Positions 10,447 to 23,007 of a stretch of 64,000 nucleotides of DNA are shown here, piece by piece; the stretch's first letter is position 1, and each line of letters begins with the position of its first letter. A program made the translations under genes and the position numbers. The stretch is from contig MGUI01000046.1 of assembly GCA_001799895.1 (NCBI GenBank), forward strand, positions 1-64,000, given 5' to 3'. Origin of the DNA: Elusimicrobia bacterium GWD2_63_28 (GTDB taxonomy: Bacteria > Elusimicrobiota > Elusimicrobia > Elusimicrobiales > UBA9959). Under the pieces are notes generated by a model, which saw nothing but the letters and a program-made list of their open reading frames with translations, was not told where the DNA came from and did no database searches.

Positions 10447-11787
10447 ATGTCCGACATAAAAGTCTCCAAGGAAGAGCTGCTTAGGAAGGCCAACAAACCG
10501 GCCGAGGACGCCATGCAGCTGCACCCTTTCTATAAAGGAAAAGTGGAAGTTTCCCCCAAGTGCTGCATCCGCGACATCAACGATTTCGCCATCTGGTACA
10601 CCCCCGGCGTGGCGGCCGTCTGCAAAGACATACAGGCCCATCCCGAGAAAGTCTACGAGCACACCAATAAGGGCAACATGGTGGCCGTGGTCTCGGACGG
10701 CACCCGCGTGCTGGGCCTGGGCGACATCGGCCCCGAGGCCGGCCTCCCGGTTATGGAGGGCAAGGGCCTTATCTTCAAGTACCTGGGCGGCGTGGACGCC
10801 TTTCCCATCTGCCTCAATACCAAGGACCCGGCCGAGATCATAAAGACCGTGCAGTACCTCGCCCCCTCTTTCGGCGGCATAAACCTGGAAGACATCTCCC
10901 AGCCCAAGTGCTTCGACATCCTCGACGAGCTGCGCCGCACCATGACCATCCCCGTCTGGCACGACGACCAGCAGGGCACGGCCACCGTCTGCCTGGCGGG
11001 CCTCATCAACGCCCTCAAGATCGTAAAGAAGGACATAAAGGATGTGAAGATCGTGCTGTTCGGCGCGGGCGCGGCTAATATCCGCATCGGCACCCTTTAC
11101 ATGCATTACGGCGCCAAGCCGGAGAACCTCATCTATGTGGACTCCAAGGGCACCCTGCACAAGGGCCGCACGGACCTCCAGAACCACCGCGAGAAATGGC
11201 ATATGTGCCAGGTTACCAACGGCGCGCAGATCGCGGGCAAGCTGCCGGACGCGCTGAAGGGCGCGGACGTGCTGAGCGCCGCCTCCACCCCCGGCCCGGA
11301 CGTTATAAAGAAAGAGTGGGTGGCCACCATGAACAAGGACGCCATCTGCTTCCTGACCGCCAACCCCATCCCCGAGATGTGGCCCTGGGACGCTAAAGAG
11401 GCCGGCGCGCGGGTAGTGGCCACCGGCCGCTCCGACTTCCCGAACCAGGTGAACAATTCGCTGGGTTTCCCCGGCATCTTCCGCGGCGCGCTGGACGTGC
11501 AGGCCAAGACCATTACCGACGAGATGTGCGTGGCGGCCGCCGAGGCGCTGGCCGGCTACGCCGTCACTTCCGGCAAGATGGGCGAAGATTACCTGCTGCC
11601 GCACATGGACGAGCCCCAGGTGTACATAGAAGAGGCCGTGGCCGTGGGCCTGAAGGCCATGGAGCAGGGCATAGCCCGCAAGAAGCTGACCGAGGCCGAA
11701 CTGCGGGCCAGCGCCGAGTTCCTCATCAAGCGGGCCATCAAGGACGTGGAAGTGCGCCAGGCCAGCGGCATAGTCAAGCTGCCCTGA
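10447..11787 (+). CDS. NAD(P)-dependent malic enzyme (short form)
   Basis: Oxidatively decarboxylates malate to pyruvate and CO2. The 446-aa protein is the short prokaryotic form without the C-terminal phosphotransacetylase-like domain of MaeB. It has the YTPGVAAVCKDI motif with the catalytic Tyr near residue 52, the metal site GGINLEDISQPKCFDI and VWHDDQQGTA, and a Rossmann motif FGAGAAN near 214. The Rossmann loop is atypical because GAGAAN replaces the common GAGAAG, so cofactor preference is uncertain. It is a single-gene unit with its own promoter and a strong terminator directly after it. Confidence 0.93.
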   Translation: MSDIKVSKEELLRKANKPAEDAMQLHPFYKGKVEVSPKCCIRDINDFAIWYTPGVAAVCKDIQAHPEKVYEHTNKGNMVAVVSDGTRVLGLGDIGPEAGLPVMEGKGLIFKYLGGVDAFPICLNTKDPAEIIKTVQYLAPSFGGINLEDISQPKCFDILDELRRTMTIPVWHDDQQGTATVCLAGLINALKIVKKDIKDVKIVLFGAGAANIRIGTLYMHYGAKPENLIYVDSKGTLHKGRTDLQNHREKWHMCQVTNGAQIAGKLPDALKGADVLSAASTPGPDVIKKEWVATMNKDAICFLTANPIPEMWPWDAKEAGARVVATGRSDFPNQVNNSLGFPGIFRGALDVQAKTITDEMCVAAAEALAGYAVTSGKMGEDYLLPHMDEPQVYIEEAVAVGLKAMEQGIARKKLTEAELRASAEFLIKRAIKDVEVRQASGIVKLP

Positions 11788-11800
11788 ACCTCTCCGCAGA

Positions 11801-11839
11801 AAAGAAAGAAGCCCGGGCGGCTCCCGGGCTTCTTTCTTT
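11801..11839. terminator. Bidirectional Rho-independent terminator
   Basis: Perfect 17-bp inverted repeat (11801-11817 and 11823-11839, loop of 5). Each arm has a GCCCGGG core and an A/T-rich outer part. It ends the malic enzyme transcript on plus and the treS-treZ-GH57-treY operon on minus. Confidence 0.92.
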
Positions 11840-11851
11840 GGCCGGCCCCCG

Positions 11852-14656
11852 TTAGCCGGGGGATGAGACGAGCAGGGCGCAGGAAAAGGTTTTGAAGAGT
11901 TCAGCCGCCGGTATTTCCCGGCCTGCCGGTACTGCCCGCCCGGAAAGAGTCTCCGTCCAGCCCCCCCCCAGCCCTTCTGGAAGTATTACGCGCGTGTCCT
12001 TCCAAAGTTCTCCCAGCGGCGGCGTGCCCTGCGGCACGAAACCGGTGAGGAAGCGCGGCGCCGCGGCGATAACGTGCCTGCCGCCCAGGGACCGCGCGAA
12101 GGCTATCACGCTGTCCTTGTGTGAGCCCTCCGCGGCAAGCGGGGTATAGGAGCCCGCTTCGAAGACTTCGCGCCATTCCCGCCGCACCGCCAGGGCCCGC
12201 CAGAGCAGGAATAGCTTGGCGCGGCCCGAAGGCAGGTCCGCCAGCAGGTCCGCCAGCAGGCCGTCCGGGCGCGCGGCGTAGTCGCGCGCTACCTCGTCGA
12301 GCATCCGGGCCCTGAGCCCGAAGTCCACCGGGCGGCGGTTGTCCGGGTCTACCAGGCTCAAATCCCACAGTTCCGAACCCTGATAGATATCCGGCAAGCC
12401 GGGCGCCGCGACTTTCAGCAGCGTCTGCGACAGCGAGTTGAAAGCGCCGTAGAAAGATATCTTCTCCCGGAACGGCCGGAAGTCCTCCAGGAACTTATTG
12501 TCCTCACCCGGGGCCAGCGCCTTGTCGACGAAGGCCGCGATAGCTCCCTCGTAGTCCTGGTCGGGTTTTATCCAGTTGGTCTTGACCTGGGCCTCGCGGG
12601 CGGCTTTTATCGCGTAGTCCTTGATGCGCCCTGCGAAGCCGGGGCCGGGGTCCCCCGCGGCTGGCCAGGCGCCCAGCAGCGTCTGGTACAGCAGGTACTC
12701 GTCGTTGCGGTCCGGCATTTCCCCGCCGTCCGGGCGGCGGCGTTTTTTGGAGAGGTTCAATTTGGCCCAGGCCCTCAGTCGGGCGTTCCATTCGCGCGGG
12801 AGTTCCGACAGTACGTTGATGCGGGCCCGCACGTCCTCGGCGCGCTTGGTGTCGTGCGTCGAGGTGGCGTTCATGGTCAGGGGGCTCCGCTCCGCTCGCC
12901 TGCGGCTGAACTCGTGATACTGCTCCAGGCTGAAGCCGAAGCGGTTGGGCGCGCCGCCCACTTCGTTGAGAGAGGTGAGCTTGTTGTAGATATAGAGGAT
13001 GGTATCCTCGAAGCCTTTGGCCATCAGCGGGGCGGTGTACTGCTGGAAATTCATCCCGAAGGCCAGCACGTCCCTGCGGTCCTCGTCCTGCAGGGATTTG
13101 TGGGTGTCCATCAGCAGGAAGGCTTCGATGAAATTAAGTTCATAGCCGAAGCCGGAGAGCCTTTCCCGGGCTTTCTGCACGGCGGCGCGGATGTAGCCCT
13201 TCTCCGTTTCCGTCGGGCCCGCGTCGCCGTTGACGTAGGTGCGGTAGACCGGGAAGTTTGCCATCACCTCCACCAGAGCGCGGCGCAGGCCGTAGAGGGT
13301 GATATCCCGGCCGTAACGGTCGTTGGCGGAAGCCTTCTTCATTATGTGCGCCAGGTTGTCGATGTTTCCGGCCAGGTGTTTGCTGATGATCATGCGCTTC
13401 TTGGCGCAGACCAGGCCGTCGTACTGGGTCTCCAGCCCCGCGAAGCGGTAGTAGAAGCGGCTGAATTCCTTCTCGTTCTCCTTGCGGCAGAAGACGCCGT
13501 TGGCGTAGTTCGTGAAATCGTAGCCTGTGGTGCCCTGTATGGGCCAGTCGGCCGGCAGCTCCTCCTCCGGGGCCAGTATCTTTTCCACGGCGATGTAGAC
13601 TTCAGGCCCGGCCGCCTCGCGCAGGCGCGCCAGGTAGCGCTGCGGGTCTATCAGGCCGTCCACGTGGTCCACCCTGAAGGCCGTCACGGCCCCCGTCCGG
13701 GCCAGCTCGAGCGGCGCCGAATGGACGTAATCGAAAACGCGCGGCTCCTCTACGCGCAGGGAGATGAGCTCGTTGATGGTAAAGAAGCGGCGGTAGTTGA
13801 TCTCTTCCGCCGCCACCTTCCAGTAGGAGGGCCGGAAGAACTGGGTGGAGATTATCCCGTCGAGGGCGTCGAAGCTGTCGGGGTCCCCCGCCCTGCCGTT
13901 AAGCCGGGTTATCGCGGCGTCTATGAATTCTTTGATCTGCGGCACACCGGTGTAAAGCGTCCAGAGCATCTTCCTGGCGTGCAGGAACTGCCCATCGGGA
14001 TATTCGCTGCCCGGAGCCGGAGAGAGCGTCTTGAGCAGGCTGGCGGTGCCGATGAAACCGGCCAACTCGGGGCTTTCCGGGCCCAGGGCGGCTTCCAGCG
14101 GCGCTATGTCCACGCCGAAGACCTTTATATAACTCTCCATCCGCAGCGGGAGCTTCAGCCGGTAATAGTTGAGGGTGAGTCCGGACTCGTCGTAGGCCAG
14201 CCGGAGTTCGCCGTGTTCCAGCGCTTCGGCGTAAAAGGAGCCCAGGAACGGCGCTAGCAGCCGGCCGCGCAGGTTCTCGTAGGTGTGGTTCCAGTCTATG
14301 TCGAAGAAATCCTTGTGCGCGGAATGCGGCCCCTTGGCCAGCACGTCCATCAGCATGGCGTTCTCGCTGTCGTAGGCCATGTGGTTGGGGACGATGTCCT
14401 GCATGATCGACAGCCCCGCCGAACCCAGGACCGCCGAAAGCCCGCGCAGGCCCTCTTCCCCTCCCAACTCGGGGTTGATGACCGCCGGGTCCACTACGTC
14501 GTAGCCGTGCAGGCTGCCCGCCCTGGCCTTGAATACCGGCGAGGCGTAGAGGTGGCTGACCCCCAAACGCGCCAGGTAGGGGACGATCTCCCCGGCGGCG
14601 GCGAAGGGAAAGTTTCTGTGGAACTGAAGCCGGTAGGTGGCCAGGGGTATCTTCAT
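11852..14656 (-). CDS. treY: Malto-oligosyltrehalose synthase (GH13)
   Basis: Isomerises the reducing-end bond of maltodextrins to an alpha-1,1 link, making maltooligosyl-trehalose for TreZ. It is 934 aa from the ATG at 14656. The open frame extends upstream to 14806, but that part lies in the preceding gene and the family N-terminus (MKIPLATYRLQFH) starts at 14656. GH13 motifs are visible: DIVPNHMA near residue 91, FRVDHVDGLIDP near 323 with the nucleophile Asp region, and STHDTKRAEDVRAR near 600. The start shares one base with the stop of the GH57 gene, so translation is coupled. It is the last gene of the operon before the bidirectional terminator. Confidence 0.95.
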   Translation of the reverse strand: MKIPLATYRLQFHRNFPFAAAGEIVPYLARLGVSHLYASPVFKARAGSLHGYDVVDPAVINPELGGEEGLRGLSAVLGSAGLSIMQDIVPNHMAYDSENAMLMDVLAKGPHSAHKDFFDIDWNHTYENLRGRLLAPFLGSFYAEALEHGELRLAYDESGLTLNYYRLKLPLRMESYIKVFGVDIAPLEAALGPESPELAGFIGTASLLKTLSPAPGSEYPDGQFLHARKMLWTLYTGVPQIKEFIDAAITRLNGRAGDPDSFDALDGIISTQFFRPSYWKVAAEEINYRRFFTINELISLRVEEPRVFDYVHSAPLELARTGAVTAFRVDHVDGLIDPQRYLARLREAAGPEVYIAVEKILAPEEELPADWPIQGTTGYDFTNYANGVFCRKENEKEFSRFYYRFAGLETQYDGLVCAKKRMIISKHLAGNIDNLAHIMKKASANDRYGRDITLYGLRRALVEVMANFPVYRTYVNGDAGPTETEKGYIRAAVQKARERLSGFGYELNFIEAFLLMDTHKSLQDEDRRDVLAFGMNFQQYTAPLMAKGFEDTILYIYNKLTSLNEVGGAPNRFGFSLEQYHEFSRRRAERSPLTMNATSTHDTKRAEDVRARINVLSELPREWNARLRAWAKLNLSKKRRRPDGGEMPDRNDEYLLYQTLLGAWPAAGDPGPGFAGRIKDYAIKAAREAQVKTNWIKPDQDYEGAIAAFVDKALAPGEDNKFLEDFRPFREKISFYGAFNSLSQTLLKVAAPGLPDIYQGSELWDLSLVDPDNRRPVDFGLRARMLDEVARDYAARPDGLLADLLADLPSGRAKLFLLWRALAVRREWREVFEAGSYTPLAAEGSHKDSVIAFARSLGGRHVIAAAPRFLTGFVPQGTPPLGELWKDTRVILPEGLGGGWTETLSGRAVPAGREIPAAELFKTFSCALLVSSPG

Positions 14657-17088
14657 CAATAGTCGAACCTCACTTTCAGGTCGGAGCTGGCGCGGCCGAA
14701 GAGTTCCAGCCAGCGCGCGGCTTCTGCCACGCCGGCGGCCGCGGCGGCTTTCTTCGCGGCGGCCAGGGGGCGGCCGGTCTTGAAGAAAATGTTCTGCACG
14801 CGCCACAGGTTCATTTCCAGCCCCAGCGGCGCGACGGCCTCCAGGATCTGCGTGATGCGCTCCATGCGGGCCGGGTTCCCGGGTTCGGCGGCGAAGGCGT
14901 CGGCCAGCAGGTTGAGGGCTTCTGTAAGTTCCAGGCCTATGGCGGACTTGTCCACGGCCAGGGCGAAGCGCCCTATCAGTTCCGAGGCGCGGCGCAGGCC
15001 GGCCGCGTCTACGGGAGAGGCGTTGAGCGCGCGGGAGATGTCGTCGTTGAGCACGGACTGCGCCACGGTCACGAAAGCCTCCGGCAGGGGCGCGTGGAGC
15101 CTGGTAGTCACGTCGAGGATGGCCGAGTGGTGATTGTAGACCTGCCGGAAGGAGGCCAGCATCTCCTCGCGCGCCGCGGAGAAGATCTGGTCAATGACCT
15201 TGCGCTGCTCGTCCTTGAAGAGATGCCACAGCGAGTAGCTGCCCCTGGGGAAATTCTCGCTGATCAGGCGGGTCATGTCCGCCAGGCTGCCCGCGGCGAA
15301 GGCGCCTTTGATGTTTTCGCGCATGGAGTTAAAAGCCTCTTCTCCCATGAACTCGCGCGCTGCGCCCAGCGTATTGTAGCCGCCCAGGTAGAGCATGACG
15401 AAGCTGACGCTGTTGACCTCGGTGGTGATCTTCGAGGTTATGTCCACCATGCCTACGCCGAGCTTCTGCGGGCCCGACTCCATTATCGCCAGCGACCGCT
15501 TCTTTATGCGGTAGCAGTAAAGGTCGGTCTCGTCCTCGGTGCGCTCGAAAACCGAGGAGACCCCGTAATGCACGCCCACGCGCAGCAGGTCCAGCTGGGC
15601 CGGCTTAACGAACAGCTCGTAAACTTTGCGGCCGTGCCCGAATTCAGCCACGTTGCTCGGCGCCCGCTCCAGCAGCTCCAGGAAGGCGTTCTCCAGCTCC
15701 ACGCCCGAGACCTGGGCCGCCAGCTGTATGGCCCGCGCGGCGTAGCCCATGATCTGCACGGTCTCTATGCCGGAGATCTCGTCAAAGAACCAGCCGCAGC
15801 TGGTGTACATCAGCATCGCGTTGCGCTGCATCTCCAGCAGGCGCGCGGCCTTCAGCCGGGTTTCCGGGGTAAGCTCTCCGGTTAGGTGACGCCCGAGGAA
15901 GGCGGCGAGCGAGGCTTCCGAGCGGTCCAGTACCACGTCGATATAGGCGTCCCTGGCGGCCCAGGGGTCTTTAAGCAGCCCCTCGGACTGCTTCTCATAG
16001 ATCTGCGCCAGGTTGTCGCGCAGCCAGTCCAGCGCCCCGCGCAGCGGCGCGCGCCACTTCTGGTGCCAGCCGGGCTTGCCGCCCGAGTTGCAGCCGCAGT
16101 CGGAGCGCCAGCGGTCCACGCCGTGCACGCAGCTCCAGGAGGAATTCTCCCAGATCTCCGCCTCCCAGGCCGGCGGGAACTTCTCGAGGAATTCGCCGTA
16201 GACCGTCAGCTTCAGCGAAGAGTCTTCCTGGGCGTTATGCAGGCAGTACGCCAGCGCCATGTCGCCGTGGCGGTGGTGGTGCCCGTAGGTCTCTCCGTCG
16301 GTAGCGATGTGGGAAAGCTGCGGCTCGGCGGGGCTCGGGTCGAGGGCGCCGGTGAGGCGCTTTAGGAAGACGTCCCCGTTGTTGAGCATGCCGTTGAAGG
16401 CTATCTCCCTAGAGAGCGGGCCGTCGTAGAAAAAAACGGTAATGGCCGCGCCGCCGGGGAGGCTGCAGAGGTAGGGGCGCCTGGGGTCCACTTTCCCGCC
16501 CGAGACGTCGTGCCAGGCCTCATTGCCGCTCTTGCGCACCCGCCGCGCCTGCCCGGGGGCGAGTATGGTGAATTTTACTCCGTGCTCCGCCAGGACGGAC
16601 AGCGTCTCCAGGTCCGCCGCCGTTTCGGGCAGCCAGATGCCTTCGGACTTGCGGCCGAAGCGCGCCTCGAAATCCCGCAGGCCCCACAATACCTGGGTGC
16701 GCTTGTCGCGGGCGTTGGCCAGCGGCATGATCATATGGCTGTAGCACTGCGCTATCGCCGAGCCGTGCCCCGCGAACAGTTCGCGGCTCTTCGCGTCGGC
16801 CTCCAGCACCGCCTTGTAGGTGCCGGGGTGGCGGCGCTGCAGCCAGCTCAGCAGCGTCGGGCCGAAATTGAAGCTCATGCGGGAGTAGTTGCTGACGATG
16901 TCCGCCACGCGGCCCTCTCCGTCTAGCAGGCGCGAGGCCGTGTTGGGGGCGTAGCACTCCTCCTTGATGCGCTCGTTCCAGTCGTGGTGCGGGCGGGCGG
17001 AATCCTGCAGCTCGACCTCTTCCAGCCAGGGGTTCTCGCGCGGGGGCTGGTAGAAGTGCCCGTGCACGCAGGTGTAGCGGTTGGTCAT
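14656..17088 (-). CDS. GH57-family protein with DUF3536 (putative alpha-glucan hydrolase)
   Basis: An 810-aa protein starting HGHFYQPPRENPW, the signature opening of the DUF3536/GH57 group. Other features are the GSAIAQCYSHMIMPLA region, an IATDGETYGHHHRHGD segment with the likely catalytic Asp, and HGVDRWRSDCGCNSGG. The biochemical role of this group is not established to my knowledge. Its place between treZ and treY suggests trimming or remodelling of the alpha-glucan that feeds TreYZ. The ATG at 17088 has AGGAGG nine bases upstream and overlaps the treZ stop by 4 nt (ATGA). The longer open frame upstream is a shadow of treZ. Confidence 0.85.
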   Translation of the reverse strand: MTNRYTCVHGHFYQPPRENPWLEEVELQDSARPHHDWNERIKEECYAPNTASRLLDGEGRVADIVSNYSRMSFNFGPTLLSWLQRRHPGTYKAVLEADAKSRELFAGHGSAIAQCYSHMIMPLANARDKRTQVLWGLRDFEARFGRKSEGIWLPETAADLETLSVLAEHGVKFTILAPGQARRVRKSGNEAWHDVSGGKVDPRRPYLCSLPGGAAITVFFYDGPLSREIAFNGMLNNGDVFLKRLTGALDPSPAEPQLSHIATDGETYGHHHRHGDMALAYCLHNAQEDSSLKLTVYGEFLEKFPPAWEAEIWENSSWSCVHGVDRWRSDCGCNSGGKPGWHQKWRAPLRGALDWLRDNLAQIYEKQSEGLLKDPWAARDAYIDVVLDRSEASLAAFLGRHLTGELTPETRLKAARLLEMQRNAMLMYTSCGWFFDEISGIETVQIMGYAARAIQLAAQVSGVELENAFLELLERAPSNVAEFGHGRKVYELFVKPAQLDLLRVGVHYGVSSVFERTEDETDLYCYRIKKRSLAIMESGPQKLGVGMVDITSKITTEVNSVSFVMLYLGGYNTLGAAREFMGEEAFNSMRENIKGAFAAGSLADMTRLISENFPRGSYSLWHLFKDEQRKVIDQIFSAAREEMLASFRQVYNHHSAILDVTTRLHAPLPEAFVTVAQSVLNDDISRALNASPVDAAGLRRASELIGRFALAVDKSAIGLELTEALNLLADAFAAEPGNPARMERITQILEAVAPLGLEMNLWRVQNIFFKTGRPLAAAKKAAAAAGVAEAARWLELFGRASSDLKVRFDY

Positions 17089-18884
17089 AGGTCGGTCCTC
17101 CTGAAGACCTTGAAACTCTCCGGCGGCAGGGCCGCGGCGGCCGCGGGATGGCGTGGCGCCGCCCCCCCGTCCGAGGAGAAGATCTGCGTCCAGCGGCCCG
17201 GCGGCAGCGTGCGCGAGGCGGCGCGGCGCCCGAAGTTGAACGCCGTGTAGGTGGAGCTGCGGCCCTTGCGGCGGAACAGCGAAAGGGTGAGGTTCTCGGG
17301 GTTCGCCCTGACCACCAGGTCCTGCCTGCCCACCGGGCCCAGCGAGGGCTCGGCCCGGCGCAGCGCTATCAGCCGCCGATAGAACTCCAGCGTTTCGGCG
17401 TGACTGCCGCCGCCGGGCTTGCTCCAGTCCAGCCGGCTGCGCTCGAAGGTCCCGGCGGCCTGCGGGTCCGGCGGCTCCTGCTTCCAGCCGAAAGCGGCGA
17501 ACTCCTTCTTCCGGCCTTCCCTCACCGCCGCGACCAGGGCCTCGTCGCCGTGGCTGACGAAATACAGGAACGGGTTGGTTTCGCCGTACTCCTCGCCCAT
17601 GAAGAGCAGCGGCACGTAGGGCGAGAGCAGCACCGCCCCCGCGGCGAGCCTGAGCCGCCTGGGGGTGGTCAGCGCCGTGAGGCGTTCTCCCAGCAGGCGG
17701 TTGCCGACCTGGTCGTGGTTCTGCGAGCAGACCACGAACCTGGCCGGCGGCAGCGCGCCGGCGGGGGCGCCGTGCATGCGCCTGCGGTGCGGCGACCAGG
17801 CCCAGTCGTAGACGAAAGATTCGGAGCAGGCCTTGGCCAGCGCCGGAAACCCGCCGAAATCCTCGTAGTAGCCCTGCCGTTCCCCTGTCAGCAGCGAGTG
17901 CAGCGCGTGATGGAAATCGTCCGACCACTGCGCGTGCAGCCCGTAGCCCCCCTCCTCCTCCGGGCGGATGAGCCTGGGGTCGTTGAGGTCGCTCTCGGCG
18001 ATCAGCAGCAGTTCCCGGCCGCTATGCGCGGCCAGCGCCCGGGTCCTGTCGGCCAGCTCGGCGAGGAAATGCCTGGCCCCCAGGTCGCAGATGCCGTGCA
18101 CGGCGTCCAGGCGCAGCGCGTCCACGTGGAAATCCCGGAACCAGTACAGCGCGTTCTCTATGAAGAACTCCCTGACGGGCACGCTGTCCGCCCCGTCGAA
18201 ATTGACGGCCCTGCCCCACGGCGTGCGGTAATGGTCGTTAAAATACGGGCCGAAGACGTCGAGGTAGTTGCCCTCCGGGCCGAGGTGGTTGTACACCACG
18301 TCCAGCACCACGGCCAGGCCGGCCTTGTGGCAGGCGTTAACCAGGCGCTTGAGCCCGGCGGGCCCGCCGTACGAGGCCTGCGGCGCGTACGGATAAACCC
18401 CGTCGTAGCCCCAGTTCCGCTCGCCGGGAAACTGCGCCACGGGCATGAGCTCCAGCGCGGTCACGCCGAGCGCCTTGAGATAGTGCAGCCTGGCTTCCAC
18501 GCCGGCGAAGCCGCCCTCACCGGTGAAGGTTCCAGGGTGGAGTTCGTAGATTATCAGCTGTTCCTGGGGCAGGCCCTTCCAGGCGCCGTCCTGCCAGTCG
18601 AAGGCGGCCTGGTCGACGACCTCGGAGGGACCGTGCACCCCCAGGGGCTGAGAGCGCGAGGCCGGGTCTGGGCGCGGTTCGCCGCCATCCACAGAATATG
18701 AATACCGGGTTCCCTGCCCGGCGCGCCGCGAGCGGGCTTCCCAGTAACCGTCCGTATTTTTCATTTTCAGGCCGGCGCCGGCGGAGTCGCCCAGCCGCAG
18801 CGCGACCGACGCTGCGCGCGGAGCCCATACCCTGAAAAGGGTGCCTCCCGCTCCAGGGAAGGCGCCGCAGGGCCGGGGCGTCAT
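17085..18884 (-). CDS. treZ: Malto-oligosyltrehalose trehalohydrolase (GH13)
   Basis: Releases trehalose from maltooligosyl-trehalose made by TreY. It is 599 aa from the ATG at 18884, 5 nt after the treS stop. An N-terminal CBM48-like domain (GTLFRVWAPRA) precedes the barrel. Visible motifs are YELHPGTFTGEGGF, VVLDVVYNHLGPEGNY near residue 210, FHVDALRLDAVHGI near 265 (nucleophile Asp), LLIAESDLNDPRL near 307 (acid/base Glu) and SQNHDQVGNR near 395. The open frame upstream of 18884 (to 19403) overlaps treS in another frame and is not coding. Confidence 0.95.
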   Translation of the reverse strand: MTPRPCGAFPGAGGTLFRVWAPRAASVALRLGDSAGAGLKMKNTDGYWEARSRRAGQGTRYSYSVDGGEPRPDPASRSQPLGVHGPSEVVDQAAFDWQDGAWKGLPQEQLIIYELHPGTFTGEGGFAGVEARLHYLKALGVTALELMPVAQFPGERNWGYDGVYPYAPQASYGGPAGLKRLVNACHKAGLAVVLDVVYNHLGPEGNYLDVFGPYFNDHYRTPWGRAVNFDGADSVPVREFFIENALYWFRDFHVDALRLDAVHGICDLGARHFLAELADRTRALAAHSGRELLLIAESDLNDPRLIRPEEEGGYGLHAQWSDDFHHALHSLLTGERQGYYEDFGGFPALAKACSESFVYDWAWSPHRRRMHGAPAGALPPARFVVCSQNHDQVGNRLLGERLTALTTPRRLRLAAGAVLLSPYVPLLFMGEEYGETNPFLYFVSHGDEALVAAVREGRKKEFAAFGWKQEPPDPQAAGTFERSRLDWSKPGGGSHAETLEFYRRLIALRRAEPSLGPVGRQDLVVRANPENLTLSLFRRKGRSSTYTAFNFGRRAASRTLPPGRWTQIFSSDGGAAPRHPAAAAALPPESFKVFRRTDL

Positions 18885-18889
18885 GCCGC

Positions 18890-22228
<3,339 letters not shown>

Positions 22229-22297
22229 GGTTTTTCAGTCCCGTCCGGGCGCGGCGGAAACACTTTTCTCCACAGGGAGAAGCCCGCTGCCCTTTAT

Positions 22298-22326
22298 ATA
22301 TTAGTTATAAACATGAAACTAATCAA
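22298..22326 (-). promoter_or_regulatory. Promoter of the treS-treZ-GH57-treY operon
   Basis: The -35 is TTGATT (22321-22326) and the -10 is TAATAT (22298-22303), with a 17-nt spacer. The start would be near 22291, giving a leader of about 60 nt. The surrounding AT-rich stretch (22290-22330) stands out in this GC-rich window. Confidence 0.55.
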
Positions 22327-22377
22327 CCATTTACGGCCCCGTAACAACATCGCAATAAGAATCCCGTCCCCGTCCGC

Positions 22378-22383
22378 TATAAT
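22378..22383 (+). promoter_or_regulatory. -10 hexamer upstream of the SH3-domain gene
   Basis: A perfect TATAAT with no good -35 at 16-18 nt. Transcription would start near 22390, at the first base of the small upstream reading frame. Confidence 0.45.
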
Positions 22384-22389
22384 ATAGTC

Positions 22390-22452
22390 ATGGGATCCGC
22401 CGCCGCGGGCGGCACTGTATCCAGGGCTTACTGCCCGGTGAGGCTGTTATGA
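22390..22452 (+). CDS. Possible 20-codon upstream reading frame coupled to the SH3 gene
   Basis: The ATG at 22390 lies 6 nt after TATAAT. The frame runs 20 codons (begins MGSAAAGG) and stops with a TGA that overlaps the ATG of the SH3-domain gene (ATGA at 22449-22452). The arrangement looks like a leaderless upstream peptide with translational coupling. It is short enough to arise by chance. Confidence 0.3.
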   Translation: MGSAAAGGTVSRAYCPVRLL

Positions 22453-22937
22453 AAACTATACTTTTCCTGTTGGCTTTTATCTTGCCCGTCCAGACCTTTG
22501 CTTCCGGCACTCCTGACGGCGACACCCAGATGCGCAGCGTCAGCTCCGAGCGGGCCAACGTGCGCAGCGGCCCGGGGGCGGACTACGAGGTGGCCTGGGA
22601 GGCCGGGCGTTTTTATCCTTTGGAAGTGCTCGGCCGGGAAGGCGCGTGGGTCCGGGTGAGCGACTACGAGAAAGAAGAGGGCTGGATCCACAGCAGCCTT
22701 CTGGCCAATGCGCCGGCCGTGGTCGTGGTGACTAAAATGGCCAACATCCGCGAAGGCGCCGGCATGGACTACGAGGTCTCCTGGAGGGCCGAGAAAGAAT
22801 GCTCTATGAAGGTGCTGCAGACGGACGGGAACTGGTACAAGGTTTCCGACGGCGAGGAAGAGCTGGGCTGGATACATGGCAGCGTGGTCTGGGGTTTCTC
22901 CGGAGGCGTGGAGCTTGAGGAGCAGGCGGCCGGCTGA
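22449..22937 (+). CDS. Exported protein with two bacterial SH3 domains
   Basis: A 162-aa protein with a signal peptide (about residues 1-19, MKTILFLLAFILPV then TFASG). Two SH3b repeats follow, each with the pattern ANVRSGPGADYEV / ANIREGAGMDYEV and a closing EGWIHSS / LGWIHGS. Bacterial SH3 domains of this kind often bind peptidoglycan or act as periplasmic ligand modules. It is monocistronic and divergent from treS, with a strong terminator after it. The precise role is unknown. Confidence 0.85.
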   Translation: MKTILFLLAFILPVQTFASGTPDGDTQMRSVSSERANVRSGPGADYEVAWEAGRFYPLEVLGREGAWVRVSDYEKEEGWIHSSLLANAPAVVVVTKMANIREGAGMDYEVSWRAEKECSMKVLQTDGNWYKVSDGEEELGWIHGSVVWGFSGGVELEEQAAG

Positions 22938-22956
22938 GACGGCGCGCGGCGCGGAG

Positions 22957-22983
22957 AAAAGGCCCGGCTTTGCCGGGCCTTTT
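22957..22983. terminator. Bidirectional Rho-independent terminator
   Basis: A perfect 12-bp stem (22957-22968 with 22972-22983, AAAAGGCCCGGC) and a 3-nt loop, with A/T tracts on both sides. It separates the SH3 gene from the convergent treT operon. Confidence 0.9.
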
Positions 22984-23007
22984 CATTTCTGCCGCCGCGG
23001 GCCCGGG

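Noticed and set aside
14657..14806. 50-residue N-terminal extension of TreY
   Set aside because: The extension lies in another frame of the GH57 gene and is Arg-rich. The family N-terminus begins at the ATG at 14656, coupled to the GH57 stop.
17089..17928. 280-residue N-terminal extension of the GH57 protein
   Set aside because: It overlaps treZ out of frame. The HGHFYQPPREN start with AGGAGG upstream fixes the start at 17088.
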